Notes: a model not told the origin generated them from the sequence alone. 64,000 nt of DNA from Microbacterium sp. VKM Ac-2923 (GCF_022815605.1 NZ_JALGRP010000003.1:345687-409686), one strand, 5' to 3'. Positions 47,396 through 57,068 are shown, counted from the first letter of the stretch. Numbers and translations: made by a program.

Positions 47396-49945
47396 GTGCC
47401 AGGAGAGAACCTCACCCGCATCGAAGCGCAGGAACGCCGCGCGATCGTCGATACTCGCGAATACCGCGTCGAGCTCGACCTCACCCGTGGCGACGAGGTC
47501 TTCTCCTCGCGCACGGTCGTCACCTTCGCCGCGACCGAGGGGGCGTCGACGTTCATCGACCTCATCGCGCGCAGCGTTCGCTCGGTGACGCTGAACGGTC
47601 GCTCTCTCGACCCCGCCACCGTGTTCGCCGACTCGCGCATCGCCCTCGAGGGTCTCGCCGCCGAGAACGAGCTCGTCGTCGAGGCCGACTGCGAGTACAC
47701 GAACACCGGTGAGGGCCTGCACCGCTTCGTCGACCCCGTCGACGGCGAGGTCTACCTCTACTCGCAGTTCGAGGTGCCCGACTCGCGTCGCGTGTACACG
47801 GTGTTCGAGCAGCCCGACCTCAAGGCAGCCTTCACCTTCTCGGTGACCGCGCCCGCGGCGTGGAAGGTCGTCTCCAACTCCCCCACGCCCGACCCGGTTA
47901 TCGTCTCCGACGACGTCGCGCGGTGGGACTTCCCGCCGACGCCGCGCATCTCCTCGTACATCACCGCCCTCGTGGCCGGTCCCTACGAGTCGATCTTCAG
48001 CGAGCTGACGAGCGCCGACGGTCGCGTCATCCCCCTCGGTGTCTTCGCGCGCAAGAGCCTGTGGAAGCACCTCGACGCCGACTACGTCTTCGAGAAGACC
48101 CGTCAGGGCTTCGCGTACTTCGAGGAGAAGTTCGGCTTCCCGTACCCCTTCGCCAAGTACGACCAGCTCTTCGTGCCCGAGTTCAACGCCGGCGCCATGG
48201 AGAACGCCGGGGCGGTCACCTTCACCGAGACCTACGTCTTCCGCAGCAAGGTGACGGATGCCGTGAAGGAACGCCGCGTGGTGACGATCCTCCACGAGCT
48301 CGCCCACATGTGGTTCGGCGACCTCGTCACCATGAAGTGGTGGAACGACCTGTGGCTCAACGAGTCGTTCGCCGAATGGGCGTCGACCATCGCCACCGCC
48401 GAGGCCACCGAGTGGGAGGCCGCCTGGACGACCTTCAACGCGATGGAGAAGACCTGGGCGTACCGCCAGGACCAGCTCCCCTCGACCCACCCGGTCGTCG
48501 CCGAGATCACCGACCTCGAAGACGTGCAGGTGAACTTCGACGGCATCACCTACGCCAAAGGCGGGTCGGTGCTCAAGCAGCTGGCCGCCTGGGTCGGGAT
48601 CGAGCAGTTCTTCGCGGGTGTCGCGGCCTACTTCCAGAAGCACCAGTGGTCGAACACGGAGGTGGGCGATCTGCTCGTCGAGCTCGAGGCCACGAGCGGG
48701 CGCGACCTCGGCGACTGGGCCAAGAAGTGGCTCGAGACCGCGGGCGTGAACACGCTCACCCCGCTCATCGAGGAAGGCGCGGACGGCACCATCTCTCGCT
48801 TCGCGATCGTGCAGACGGCCCCGTCCGACTACCCCACGATCCGCCCCCATCGCCTCGGGATCGGCTTCTACTCGTTGAACGACGCGGGCGCCTTGGAGCG
48901 CGTGCACCGGATCGAGCTCGACGTCGACGGCGACCGCACCGAGGTGGCGGAGCTGCGCGGCATCCGTCGTCCCGACCTGGTGCTGCTCAACGACGACGAC
49001 CTGGCCTACGCCAAGATCCGCCTCGACGAGCGCTCGCTCGCCACGGCGATCGCGCACCTCAAGGACATCTCCAACCCCCTCGCCCGCTCGCTCGTGTGGG
49101 GCGCGGCCTGGGATCAGACCCGGGATGCCGAGGCCTCGGCCACCGACTACCTCGACCTCGTGCTGCGCAACATCGGCTCCGAGACCGAGTCCACCACGGT
49201 GCGCACGACCCTCGCCCAGCTGCAGCTCGCGGCCAACTCCTACGTCGCTCCCTCGACCCGGGACGCCGCGCGCGAGCGTGTGGCCGACGGCCTGTGGGAG
49301 CTCGCCCGATCGGCGGAGGCCGGGAGCGACAGCCAGCTGCAGTTCGTCACGGCATTCGCGTCGGCGGCCTCCACCCCGGCTCACGCCGAGACGGTGCGCT
49401 CGCTGCGTGACGGCGACACGACGCTCGAGGGCCTCGAGGTCGACACCGACTTGTCGTGGCAGCTTCTCATCTCGCTCGCCGCAGCGAGGGTGGCGACCGA
49501 GGCCGACATCGAGGCGGCGCGCGCCGCGGACAACACGGCCAAGGGCGGCGAGTTCGCCGCCACCGCGCTGGCGTCCCTGCCGTCGCACGAGGCGAAGCAG
49601 AGGGCGTGGAACTCCCTCATCGACTCCGCCGATGCGCCGAACACGATCGTGCGGGCGACGGCGGCGGGCTTCACCCACCCGACCACCGTCGACGCGCTGG
49701 CCGACTTCGTCGAGCCCTACTTCGCCATGCTGTTGCCCATCTGGGAGTCGCGCAGCTACCAGATCGCGCAGTACCTCATCGTCGGCCTCTACCCCGCCGC
49801 CCTGGCCAATAAGGCCCTCCGCGACGCGACGCGACAGTGGCTGACGCAGAACGCCGACGCCGCGCCCGCGCTCCGTCGCCTGGTCGGCGAGAACCTCGCC
49901 GGCGTCGAGCGGGCCCTCGCCGTGCAGGAGCGCGACGCGCAGTAA
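47396..49945 (+). CDS. pepN: Aminopeptidase N (M1 family)
   Basis: An 849-aa zinc aminopeptidase that removes N-terminal residues from peptides in the cytoplasm. GAMENAGAVTFTE (from about residue 266) is the N-terminus-binding motif. HELAHMWFGDLVTMKWWNDL then WLNESFAEW (from His-300) gives HExxH-(18)-E with the three zinc ligands. A helical ERAP1-like C-terminal domain completes the enzyme. The start is GTG 47396 with GGGAG upstream; TAGGCT at 47299-47304 is a possible -10 box. It is followed by a hairpin terminator. Confidence 0.96.
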   Translation: MPGENLTRIEAQERRAIVDTREYRVELDLTRGDEVFSSRTVVTFAATEGASTFIDLIARSVRSVTLNGRSLDPATVFADSRIALEGLAAENELVVEADCEYTNTGEGLHRFVDPVDGEVYLYSQFEVPDSRRVYTVFEQPDLKAAFTFSVTAPAAWKVVSNSPTPDPVIVSDDVARWDFPPTPRISSYITALVAGPYESIFSELTSADGRVIPLGVFARKSLWKHLDADYVFEKTRQGFAYFEEKFGFPYPFAKYDQLFVPEFNAGAMENAGAVTFTETYVFRSKVTDAVKERRVVTILHELAHMWFGDLVTMKWWNDLWLNESFAEWASTIATAEATEWEAAWTTFNAMEKTWAYRQDQLPSTHPVVAEITDLEDVQVNFDGITYAKGGSVLKQLAAWVGIEQFFAGVAAYFQKHQWSNTEVGDLLVELEATSGRDLGDWAKKWLETAGVNTLTPLIEEGADGTISRFAIVQTAPSDYPTIRPHRLGIGFYSLNDAGALERVHRIELDVDGDRTEVAELRGIRRPDLVLLNDDDLAYAKIRLDERSLATAIAHLKDISNPLARSLVWGAAWDQTRDAEASATDYLDLVLRNIGSETESTTVRTTLAQLQLAANSYVAPSTRDAARERVADGLWELARSAEAGSDSQLQFVTAFASAASTPAHAETVRSLRDGDTTLEGLEVDTDLSWQLLISLAAARVATEADIEAARAADNTAKGGEFAATALASLPSHEAKQRAWNSLIDSADAPNTIVRATAAGFTHPTTVDALADFVEPYFAMLLPIWESRSYQIAQYLIVGLYPAALANKALRDATRQWLTQNADAAPALRRLVGENLAGVERALAVQERDAQ

Positions 49946-49959
49946 TCGGGTCCTCGATC

Positions 49960-49994
49960 GGATGCCCTCTCCCCGTCGCCGGGAGGGGGCATCC
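49960..49994 (+). terminator. Terminator after pepN
   Basis: GGATGCCCTCTCCC (49960-49973) pairs with GGGAGGGGGCATCC (49981-49994) around 7 nt with one G-T pair, 15 nt after the stop; GTCATT follows. Confidence 0.82.
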
Positions 49995-50078
49995 GTCATT
50001 CGGACGATCATCCTCCGGTAGCCCCGGGTCATCCTCGCGGAGGACGACCCGTAGAGGGTCGCTCCCTAGCGTGGAAGC

Positions 50079-50990
50079 ATGATCGTTGCAGACAACCTCA
50101 CCAAGAGATACGGCGCCAAGACCGCGGTCGACGGCGTCTCGTTCACCGTCGCCCCGGGCCGGGTGACCGGCTTCCTGGGGCCCAACGGCGCCGGCAAGTC
50201 CACGACCATGCGCATGATCGTCGGCCTCGACCGCCCCACCGCCGGTCGCGTGACCGTCGGCGGCCAGGACTACCGGCGGCTGCGCTCGCCCCTCACCGAG
50301 GTCGGTGTGCTGCTCGACGCCAAGGCCGTGCACACGGGCCGCTCAGCACGCCACCACCTTCTCGCGATGGCCGCCACCCACGGCATCCGCCGAGCGCGCG
50401 TCGACGAGGTGATCGAGCTGACCGGTATCGGATCGGTCGCCGGCAAGCGGGCCGGAGGGTTCTCGCTCGGAATGGGGCAACGCCTCGGGCTCGCTGCCGC
50501 CCTTCTCGGCGACCCTCACACGCTCATCCTCGACGAACCGGTCAACGGCCTCGACCCCGAGGGCGTCCGCTGGGTGCGCACGTTCGTGCGTCACCTCGCC
50601 TCGGAGGGGCGGACCGTGCTGCTGTCGAGTCATCTCATGAGCGAGATGTCGCAGACCGCCGACCACGTCATCGTCCTCGGCCGTGGGCGGGTGCTCGCCG
50701 ACGCTCCCCTCTCGGAGCTCGTCGGATCGTGGACCGCGACGACGCTCGTCGTGCGCTCCCCCCGCCTGTCCGACCTCGTCGCCGCCCTCCAGATTCCGGA
50801 TGCCACCGTCTCGGTGCTCGAGCCCGGTGCCGCCCAGATCACGGGGGTCACCGCGCAGACGGTCGGCGACCTCGCTGCCCGCCACGGCATCCCCCTCTAC
50901 GAGCTCACCCCGCGCAGTGGCTCGCTCGAGGACGCCTACCTCGCTCTGACCGAGGACTCGGTCGAGTACAAGACCAAGGAGATCGCATGA
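50079..50990 (+). CDS. ABC-2 type exporter ATPase
   Basis: A 303-aa ATPase of the multidrug/bacitracin-type exporters: GPNGAGKSTTMRMIVGLDRP (Walker A), FSLGMGQRLGLAAALLGDPH (signature, with SLGMGQR), TLILDEPVNGLDPEGVRWVR (Walker B). The C-terminal domain ends in the usual GSLEDAYLALTED. TAGCGT lies 6 nt before the ATG, suggesting a leaderless start. It overlaps the permease gene by ATGA. The cargo is unknown. Confidence 0.93.
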   Translation: MIVADNLTKRYGAKTAVDGVSFTVAPGRVTGFLGPNGAGKSTTMRMIVGLDRPTAGRVTVGGQDYRRLRSPLTEVGVLLDAKAVHTGRSARHHLLAMAATHGIRRARVDEVIELTGIGSVAGKRAGGFSLGMGQRLGLAAALLGDPHTLILDEPVNGLDPEGVRWVRTFVRHLASEGRTVLLSSHLMSEMSQTADHVIVLGRGRVLADAPLSELVGSWTATTLVVRSPRLSDLVAALQIPDATVSVLEPGAAQITGVTAQTVGDLAARHGIPLYELTPRSGSLEDAYLALTEDSVEYKTKEIA

Positions 50991-51787
50991 CCTCGCTCAC
51001 TGCGGCACCCCGCCGCGCCACGCACGCACCCGCCCACCGCCTCACGTTCGCTCACCTGCTGCGCAGTGAGACCATCAAAATCCTCACGCTGCGCTCGACC
51101 TGGTGGTCCTTCGGCCTCACCGCGGCGCTCTCGCTGGCCATTTCGTTCCTGCTCGCGATGGCGGCGCGCGACAACGGCGGCGAGTTCGCAGCCGCCACGC
51201 TGATGACCGCGCCCATCCAGTTCACGATGCTGGTGGCCGGAATCTTCGGCGCGATCATCATCACCGGCGAGTACTCGACCGGCATGATCCGCTCCACCCT
51301 GACCGCCGAACCCCGCCGCGGAGCAGTCCTCCTGGCCAAGGCGATCGTGATTTCGGCCGTGATGGCCGTGACCACCGCGGTCACCTACGTGCTGGCGAGC
51401 GTCATCACGGCGCCGCTGGTGACGGGCGGTCTGGACTGGTCGACTCCGTCCGAATCGGTCGTCCCGCTCACGCTCGGTGTCGCGTCGATGATCGCGTTCA
51501 GCCTCATCGGCCTCGGCTTCGGCGTGCTCATCCGCAACGGCGCCGGAGCGATCGCCGCCACCGTGGGGGTGCTGTTCGTGCTCCCCATCGTGGTGAGTCT
51601 GTTCGCCTTCACGGGCGAACGGTGGCAGTGGCTGCTCGATTCGGCCCAGTATCTGCCCATGAATGCCGCGGCCACATTGACCAGTCCCGGCGCGACCGAC
51701 CTGGCGGCTCCCGCGATCGCCCTGACCGCATGGGCTCTCGTGCCCCTGCTGCTGGGGTGGGCGGCGCTGCGTTCACGCGACGCCTGA
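50987..51787 (+). CDS. ABC-2 type exporter permease
   Basis: A 266-aa membrane protein with a cytoplasmic N-terminus (TFAHLLRSETIKILTLRSTW) typical of ABC-2 permeases, then six hydrophobic segments (WSFGLTAALSLAISFLLAMA, TMLVAGIFGAIIITGEYSTG, VISAVMAVTTAVTYVLASVI and others). GEYSTGMIRSTLTAEPRR is the conserved coupling segment. It starts at ATG 50987, overlapping the ATPase stop, and pairs with that ATPase to form an exporter. Confidence 0.9.
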   Translation: MTSLTAAPRRATHAPAHRLTFAHLLRSETIKILTLRSTWWSFGLTAALSLAISFLLAMAARDNGGEFAAATLMTAPIQFTMLVAGIFGAIIITGEYSTGMIRSTLTAEPRRGAVLLAKAIVISAVMAVTTAVTYVLASVITAPLVTGGLDWSTPSESVVPLTLGVASMIAFSLIGLGFGVLIRNGAGAIAATVGVLFVLPIVVSLFAFTGERWQWLLDSAQYLPMNAAATLTSPGATDLAAPAIALTAWALVPLLLGWAALRSRDA

Positions 51788-51812
51788 CCCCTCCTCCCCA
51801 CCCGTCCACCCT

Positions 51813-51853
51813 GACGGATGCCTCGACGCTCAGCCGGCGCCGAGGCATCCGTC
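51813..51853 (+). terminator. Terminator after the ABC-2 exporter
   Basis: A perfect 13-bp stem, GACGGATGCCTCG (51813-51825) with CGAGGCATCCGTC (51841-51853), and a 15-nt loop. It ends only a few bases before the mscS -10 box (TAGTCT, 51856-51861). Confidence 0.82.
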
Positions 51854-51868
51854 GTTAGTCTGAACCCG

Positions 51869-53092
51869 ATGTTCGTTCTCGCCGAAATCCCCGTACCGTC
51901 CCCCTCTCCCTCGATTACGTCCCCCGCGGATCTCACGCGTGCCGACACCTGGACGTGGATCGGCTCACAGCTGTTGAGCTTCGGCGGCACGATGCTGCGG
52001 GTCCTCGGGATCATCATCGGCATCGCCGTCGCGGCGTGGATCCTGCGCGTGGTCATCCGTCGCGTGGTCGACCGCATCGTCAACGGCGCCAAGAGCAAGG
52101 CCCGCGTCGACGACACACAGGCTCTCGACCGCTCACCGCTCAGCGCCGTCCGCCTCGTGCAGCGCACCCGCACGCTGGGCACGATCCTGCAGAACATCGT
52201 CAACGTCATCCTTGTGATCGTCGCCCTCGTGTGGATCGCCGGCATTGTCGCGCCCGACGCGCTCGCCTCGCTCACCCTGCTCACCGCGGCGATCGGCGCC
52301 GGGCTGGGTTTCGGCGCCCAGAACATCGTCAAAGACGTGCTCAACGGCATCTTCATCGTCGCCGAGGACCAGATCGGCATCGGTGACGTCGTCGACCTGG
52401 GGCTGGCGACAGGCATCGTCGAGTTCGTCAGCGTGCGTATCACGCACGTGCGCGACGTGAACGGCACGCTGTGGTACGTGCGAAACGGCGAGATCACCCG
52501 GATCGGCAACATGTCGCAGGGCTGGTCGCGGGTCATCATCGACCTCGCCGTGCCGGTGGATGCCAACCTCGACGACGTCGAGAAGGCCATGCTGACCGCC
52601 GCGAAGACGATGGCAAAAGAGAACAAGTGGCGTTCGCGCATCATCGAGCAGCCCGAGATCTGGGGCCTCGAATCCATCGGCGGCGACGCGATCGTCATCC
52701 GTCTGGTGATGAAGACGCGCTCGAGCGCGAAGGACGACGTCGCCCGCGAACTCCGCGCCCGCCTGAAGCGTGCCATCGACGAGCTGGGCATCTCGCTGCC
52801 GCAGCTGAACTCGATCGTGCTCACCGGCGCAGAGGGGGCGCAGAGCGTTCGCGGCGCCCACCCGCCCAAGACGAAAGAGACGCCCGTCACGGCGGGCGAC
52901 GCACGCCCGGTCTGGAAACCGCGCCGCCGCAGCAAGCCCCTCGCCCCCGCCACCGACGACGATGACGCCGCACCCGTGACGCAGAAGAAGACGGTGCACG
53001 ACGCGGCGCCCACGACGACTCTCGACCTCCCGGGTGCCGACACCCCGAAGCCCACGCCCCCGGCCGTCCGCGCCGACGAAGAAGGCACCTGA
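51869..53092 (+). CDS. Mechanosensitive ion channel, MscS family
   Basis: A 407-aa membrane channel that opens under membrane tension. Segments: LRVLGIIIGIAVAAWILRVV, QNIVNVILVIVALVWIAGIV and the pore helix LLTAAIGAGLGFGAQNIVKD with the G/A-rich packing pattern. The beta domain follows (VRNGEITRIGNMSQGWSRVI). The last 90 residues are a basic, Pro-rich tail beyond the usual MscS end. TAGTCT lies 7 nt before the ATG and no ribosome site is visible, so probably leaderless. It overlaps the globin gene (TGATG). Confidence 0.93.
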   Translation: MFVLAEIPVPSPSPSITSPADLTRADTWTWIGSQLLSFGGTMLRVLGIIIGIAVAAWILRVVIRRVVDRIVNGAKSKARVDDTQALDRSPLSAVRLVQRTRTLGTILQNIVNVILVIVALVWIAGIVAPDALASLTLLTAAIGAGLGFGAQNIVKDVLNGIFIVAEDQIGIGDVVDLGLATGIVEFVSVRITHVRDVNGTLWYVRNGEITRIGNMSQGWSRVIIDLAVPVDANLDDVEKAMLTAAKTMAKENKWRSRIIEQPEIWGLESIGGDAIVIRLVMKTRSSAKDDVARELRARLKRAIDELGISLPQLNSIVLTGAEGAQSVRGAHPPKTKETPVTAGDARPVWKPRRRSKPLAPATDDDDAAPVTQKKTVHDAAPTTTLDLPGADTPKPTPPAVRADEEGT

Positions 53093-53541
53093 TGAGCGAG
53101 CCCGTCAGCTTCTACGACCAGGTCGGGGGGATGGACACCTTCCGTCGCCTCGTCGATGCGTTCTACCGCGGCGTGGCCTCCGACGAGGTGCTCAAGCCCA
53201 TGTACCCCGAAGAAGACCTCGGCCCCGCCGCCGAGCGCCTGACGCTCTTCCTCGCGCAGTACTGGGGAGGACCGCCCATCTACGGCGAGACGCGGGGCCA
53301 CCCGCGTCTGCGCATGCGGCACATGCCCTTCCACGTCGACCCCGATGCTCGCGACCGGTGGCTGCGGCACATGCGCGCCGCGGTCGACGAGATCTCCCTG
53401 CCGCTCGTGTTCGAGGCGCCGCTCTGGGACTATCTCGAGCGTGCCGCGTACGCGATGGTCAACACGTTCGAGTCCCGCGGCATCGGGCCCCGGCAGGACG
53501 GCCGCCCCGACACCGGGCTGCCCCTGCGCGCAGCCGACTGA
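53092..53541 (+). CDS. glbO: Group II truncated haemoglobin
   Basis: A 149-aa 2-on-2 globin close to mycobacterial trHbO. Visible positions: SFYDQVGGMDTFRRLVDAFY, the CD1 Tyr in PMYPEEDL (Tyr-38), and GHPRLRMRHMPFHV with the proximal His-77. DARDRWLRHMRAAVDE follows. It binds oxygen or other ligands through haem; a role in redox or NO defence is usual for the group. The ATG overlaps the mscS stop, so the two are co-translated. Confidence 0.95.
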   Translation: MSEPVSFYDQVGGMDTFRRLVDAFYRGVASDEVLKPMYPEEDLGPAAERLTLFLAQYWGGPPIYGETRGHPRLRMRHMPFHVDPDARDRWLRHMRAAVDEISLPLVFEAPLWDYLERAAYAMVNTFESRGIGPRQDGRPDTGLPLRAAD

Positions 53542-53577
53542 CGAGCGCGGTCGACGCTCCCTGGCCGGATCCGCGCG

Positions 53578-54453
53578 TCAGCGACCGAAGAAGTCGCCGA
53601 ACCCGGGGATGTCGAAATTCGACAGGTTCTCGCCGAATCCGCTGATGCTGTCGCCGGCGCCCGTCACCGCATCCTGTGCTCCCCCGGCCCACTCACCCGC
53701 GGCTCCGAGGTCGACGCCCTCGGCGAGGCTCGCGACGTCGACGCCGGATGCCAGCGCCTCGAGGTCGACGCCCTCGGCGAGTCCTGCGAAGTCGACGCCC
53801 ATTTGTCCGGCCTGGGCGAGCAGGGGGCCCGCGACGGCGCTGAGGACCGCGCCACCGGCGACGGCAGCGAGCAGGCCACCTGCTCCGACGACGCCCGCTC
53901 CGATCAGACCACCGCGGCCCGCACGCGCGAGCAGCGTCGACATGCGCCCCGGGCGAGCCGCCTCGGCCCGCGCGGCCGTGCGGGCCAGGTCGTCCGGAGC
54001 ATCAGAGCGCGGGCGCTCGTGCGGAGCCAGATCGGCGTCCATCCGCTCCCGCACGTGCGCGCGCTGGGCCGGCGTCAAACGCTTGAAGGCCTCCCGGTGC
54101 ATCTCCTCGACACGGTCGGGGTCGGCCGTGCGAAGCAGGTAGTCGTAGCGGGCGATCGCGGCACGGTCGTCGGCCGAGAGGCTCGACGCGGTGCCTGATG
54201 CGGCGGGCGGAGCGTAACGACCGGTTGACCCCGGCGCCCGCGACGTCGACACGTGAGGAGTCGCCGGCGGTGCCGGCGGGGTGGGGGCGGAGTCGGTGCG
54301 GCGATCGCCGGTGACGGCGTCCGCCGCCGAGCGCACCATGTCGCGCCAGTCCTTGCCGCCGCCCGCGGCCGGGGGACGCGGCGTGGACGACGACGACGAG
54401 GCCTTGTCGACGGCCTTGGACGCGAGATCGAACAGACGGGAGAACGAAACCAT
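53578..54453 (-). CDS. Hypothetical protein with amphipathic C-terminal repeats
   Basis: A 291-aa protein with no function that I can name. The N-terminus MVSFSRLFDLASKAVDKASS is followed by a disordered Pro/Thr stretch; a helical part RYDYLLRTADPDRVEEMHRE then AFKRLTPAQRAHVRERMD lies near residues 110-145. A Gly/Ala hydrophobic segment (GRGGLIGAGVVGAGGLLAAV, AGGAVLSAVAGPLLAQAGQM) is membrane-like. The last 70 residues hold repeats of the form LAEGVDLEAL/LASGVDVASL/LAEGVDLGAA. Similar proteins have been labelled cation-transporting ATPase without basis. GAGAGG precedes ATG 54453. Confidence 0.75.
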   Translation of the reverse strand: MVSFSRLFDLASKAVDKASSSSSTPRPPAAGGGKDWRDMVRSAADAVTGDRRTDSAPTPPAPPATPHVSTSRAPGSTGRYAPPAASGTASSLSADDRAAIARYDYLLRTADPDRVEEMHREAFKRLTPAQRAHVRERMDADLAPHERPRSDAPDDLARTAARAEAARPGRMSTLLARAGRGGLIGAGVVGAGGLLAAVAGGAVLSAVAGPLLAQAGQMGVDFAGLAEGVDLEALASGVDVASLAEGVDLGAAGEWAGGAQDAVTGAGDSISGFGENLSNFDIPGFGDFFGR

Positions 54454-54624
54454 GGGAGAACCTCTCGACGGGCAGCGCACGGCTGCGACGTCAAGGTCTC
54501 CTCCGCCCGATTCGGACCGACGCACCCGGAGACCAACGGTGGCCTCGTGATGACGGATGCATCGCGACGGGAGTACTCCCCTTGCGACCTCCATCGTAAG
54601 GCGGCCACCTATGCGCTTGCTGGA

Positions 54625-55293
54625 TCAGCCGCCCGTCGAGCGCACGGCCGTCAACCCGGAGCGCACGGGCCCTCGGACGAGCACATGACCGCGGGCGAGC
54701 GTCACGCGCGTCCAGGCACCGCTCGTTCGGACTGTCGCCGTCTCGCCGCCGGCGATGAACCCCAGCGCGAACGCGGCGAACGCCGTCCCGAGCGGCAGGC
54801 CGCCGAGAGCGTCGTCGGGCTGACCCCACACCTGCGCGCGAATGACGCGCACGACGTCCTCTCCCGCGTCCGCGGGCAGAGCGTCCGCGACGGCGGCGAC
54901 CCCGAACTGCGCGCGGGATGCCAGAACCGCCGCGTCGATGGCATCCGTCTCATCCCATCCGCTGCGTGGCGGGGAGATCCCCGCCCAGGCGGGCGAGGTC
55001 GCGGTCTCCGGCAGGATGACGGCTTGGGCGTCGTCGGGGGCGGGCAGGAGCGCAGCGGCATCCACGACGAGATCGCATTCGAGCTCAGCGTCGATCGCCG
55101 ACACGCGGATCCCCAGCACCGTCGGAGTGGTGTCGAAGAGGCCGCGGGGCGCGAGGGGCGCGGCGGTCGTGACGAGCACGCCGGCGTCAGCTCGAAGGCG
55201 CACCGTCCCGTCGCCGAGACGGATCGCGCGGGACGCGAAGGTGAGCAGGTCGGCAGCCGCCTGCGGATCGGGGAACAACAGACGCGCGGACAC
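54625..55293 (-). CDS. Conserved hypothetical protein
   Basis: A 222-aa protein of unknown function. The fold looks mixed alpha/beta with no membrane span: VSARLLFPDPQAAADLLTFA, TVLGIRVSAIDAELECDLVV, then an acidic helix AGEDVVRVIRAQVWGQPDDA and a C-terminal sheet TVRTSGAWTRVTLARGHVLV. The start is a GTG at 55293, with TAGTTT 7 nt upstream, suggesting a leaderless mRNA. It is divergent from the tesB-like gene. Confidence 0.7.
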   Translation of the reverse strand: MSARLLFPDPQAAADLLTFASRAIRLGDGTVRLRADAGVLVTTAAPLAPRGLFDTTPTVLGIRVSAIDAELECDLVVDAAALLPAPDDAQAVILPETATSPAWAGISPPRSGWDETDAIDAAVLASRAQFGVAAVADALPADAGEDVVRVIRAQVWGQPDDALGGLPLGTAFAAFALGFIAGGETATVRTSGAWTRVTLARGHVLVRGPVRSGLTAVRSTGG

Positions 55294-55345
55294 CCGCCCT
55301 AAACTACCAATCGGTGCGGGCCTGCCGTACCGGAATGGAGCGAAC

Positions 55346-56215
55346 GTGACCGACGCGGTCGATCCTGTGGCGTCGTTGCTCGCGGTGCTCGACCTTCGTG
55401 ACGCGGGAGCCCGGACCACCGAGGACATCTTCACCGGCGTGTCGCAGTCGATGCCGTTCGGCCGCGTCTACGGCGGCCAGGTGCTCGCGCAGTCGATCGT
55501 GGCGGCTTCGCGCACCCTGCCGCCCGAACGCACGGTGCACTCGATGCACGGCTACTTCCTGCGGCCCGGCGATCCCGCCGACGGCATCACGTTCTCGGTG
55601 GACCGTATCCACGACGGTCGCTCGTTCTCGACGCGCCGCACTCAGGCCTATCAGGGGGGCGTGCCCATCTTCTCGATGATCGCCTCGTTCCAGGACGACG
55701 ATCCCGGCCTCGAGCATGCGGAGCCGATGCCCGACGGCATCCCGCTCCCCGAGGACCTCCCGGAGTTCGATCCGGAGGGCCTGCATCCCCTCAGCCGTCG
55801 GATGTTCTCCGAGCGCCCGGTCGACGTGCTGCACGTTCCCTCGCCCATCTACACCTCCGTCGAGGGTCCGGAAGTTCCGCGCCAGGCCGTCTGGATGCGC
55901 ACTCGCCGGTCGCTCCCCGACGACCTGGCGGTGCACCGCGCCGCGCTTGCATACCTCAGCGACCTCACGATCCAGGAGACGATCCTGCGCGCGCACGGCA
56001 TCGCGTGGAACACGCCGGGGCTGAAGGTCGCGAGCCTCGACCACGCGATGTGGTGGCACCGCCCCGGACGTGTCGATGACTGGCTGCTGTACGTGCAGGA
56101 GTCCCCGAACGCGCGCGGAGGGCGCGGCCTGTCGACGGGGCGCGTCTACACGCGCGACGGTGTGCTCGTGGCGAGCGTCGCGCAGGAGATCATGGTGCGC
56201 GTGCCGCGCGACTGA
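55346..56215 (+). CDS. tesB: Acyl-CoA thioesterase II
   Basis: A 289-aa double-hotdog thioesterase that hydrolyses medium and long acyl-CoAs. Motifs: FGRVYGGQVLAQSIVAASRT (N-terminal hotdog), VHSMHGYFLRPGDPADGITF, DGRSFSTRRTQAYQGGVPIF, then SLDHAMWWHRPGRVDDWLLY and GGRGLSTGRVYTRDGVLVAS in the second half with the catalytic Asp/Thr/Gln pattern. The start is GTG 55346 with GGAG 6 nt upstream. A tandem-repeat region follows it. Confidence 0.93.
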   Translation: MTDAVDPVASLLAVLDLRDAGARTTEDIFTGVSQSMPFGRVYGGQVLAQSIVAASRTLPPERTVHSMHGYFLRPGDPADGITFSVDRIHDGRSFSTRRTQAYQGGVPIFSMIASFQDDDPGLEHAEPMPDGIPLPEDLPEFDPEGLHPLSRRMFSERPVDVLHVPSPIYTSVEGPEVPRQAVWMRTRRSLPDDLAVHRAALAYLSDLTIQETILRAHGIAWNTPGLKVASLDHAMWWHRPGRVDDWLLYVQESPNARGGRGLSTGRVYTRDGVLVASVAQEIMVRVPRD

Positions 56216-56236
56216 GCTCCTCGACTCCGTGGAGAG

Positions 56237-56378
56237 GGGGCGGATGCCGCCCGCGGCTCTCCGGCGGATTGGGTGGATGCCGCGGCGGCGCTCCCGGTGG
56301 ATGCGGGCGGATGCCGCCGAGGAGCTCCCGGTGGGCGCGGGCGGATGCCGCCGAGGCGCTCCCGGCGGACGCGGGTCC
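56237..56378. repeat. Degenerate tandem repeat after tesB
   Basis: About four copies of a 34-40-nt unit with the core GGCGGATGCCGCCGAGG then CGCTCCCGG, starting near 56237, 56273, 56303 and 56337. The 313-nt gap between tesB and the next gene holds this repeat and some GC-rich sequence, with no gene. Confidence 0.65.
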
Positions 56379-56528
56379 GGGCGGGCCGTGGACGACCGGA
56401 CCGGCGGCGGTCTTCGATCGGGTGGCTGCGCACCGCCTTCAGGCCGGGGGTCGGACGCCACTATGACGAGCGCGGCGGCGGCCGTCGATCGGCCCGCGCA
56501 CCGCCATCGGGCTGGCGGGCCCGTGAGA

Positions 56529-57060
56529 TCAGGAGCGACCGGATCTGCGGCGGTACTCGATCGGGTCACCGATGTAGGGCGTCCACGCATCGCGTTCGGA
56601 CGCGCTCCAGCGGATTGGCCGCCCGCTTGCCGTGTCGACCAGAACGACCACGACGGTCGCCCGGGCGTAGAGCACCGGCTCGGCGGATCCCGCGGGGCTG
56701 AAAACGTCGAAACAGATGTCGGCGCTGGAGCCGCCCATCGCACCGATCCACAGGCGCACATCGAGCGGGCGCTGGCTGTAGGGAACCGGTCGCAGGTACT
56801 CGATCTCTTGGCGCGCGATCAGGGTCGCCCGCTCGCCGCCGCTCTCGAGCACACTCATGTCGAAGACGGCGGTCGGCAACGCCTCGGCGTCGTCGTCGCC
56901 GCGCCAGAAGGCGCGCAGACGAGCCTCCTCGAGCAGCTTCAGCATCGACGCGTTGTTCACGTGGCCGAGCGCGTCGAGATCGCCCCATCGAAGGTGGATG
57001 GGCACGTGCACCCGCCCGGGTCCGGCGGAGGCCGAACCCGGGTCGGAAGGTGCGGTGTTG

Positions 57061-57068
<8 letters not shown>
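56529..57068 (-). CDS. Acyl-CoA thioesterase, 4HBT family
   Basis: A 179-aa single-hotdog protein. HLRWGDLDALGHVNNASMLK near residues 25-44 is the 4-hydroxybenzoyl-CoA thioesterase signature with the catalytic Asp. IEYLRPVPYSQRPLDVRLWI and ADICFDVFSP follow. Substrate unknown. The start is a GTG at 57068 that overlaps the last codons of ettA by 8 nt, so it is probably translated together with ettA. Confidence 0.9.

Noticed and set aside
47339..50032. An 897-codon open frame on the minus strand opposite pepN
   Set aside because: Shadow of pepN. The composition is typical of antisense high-GC frames and no domain is visible.
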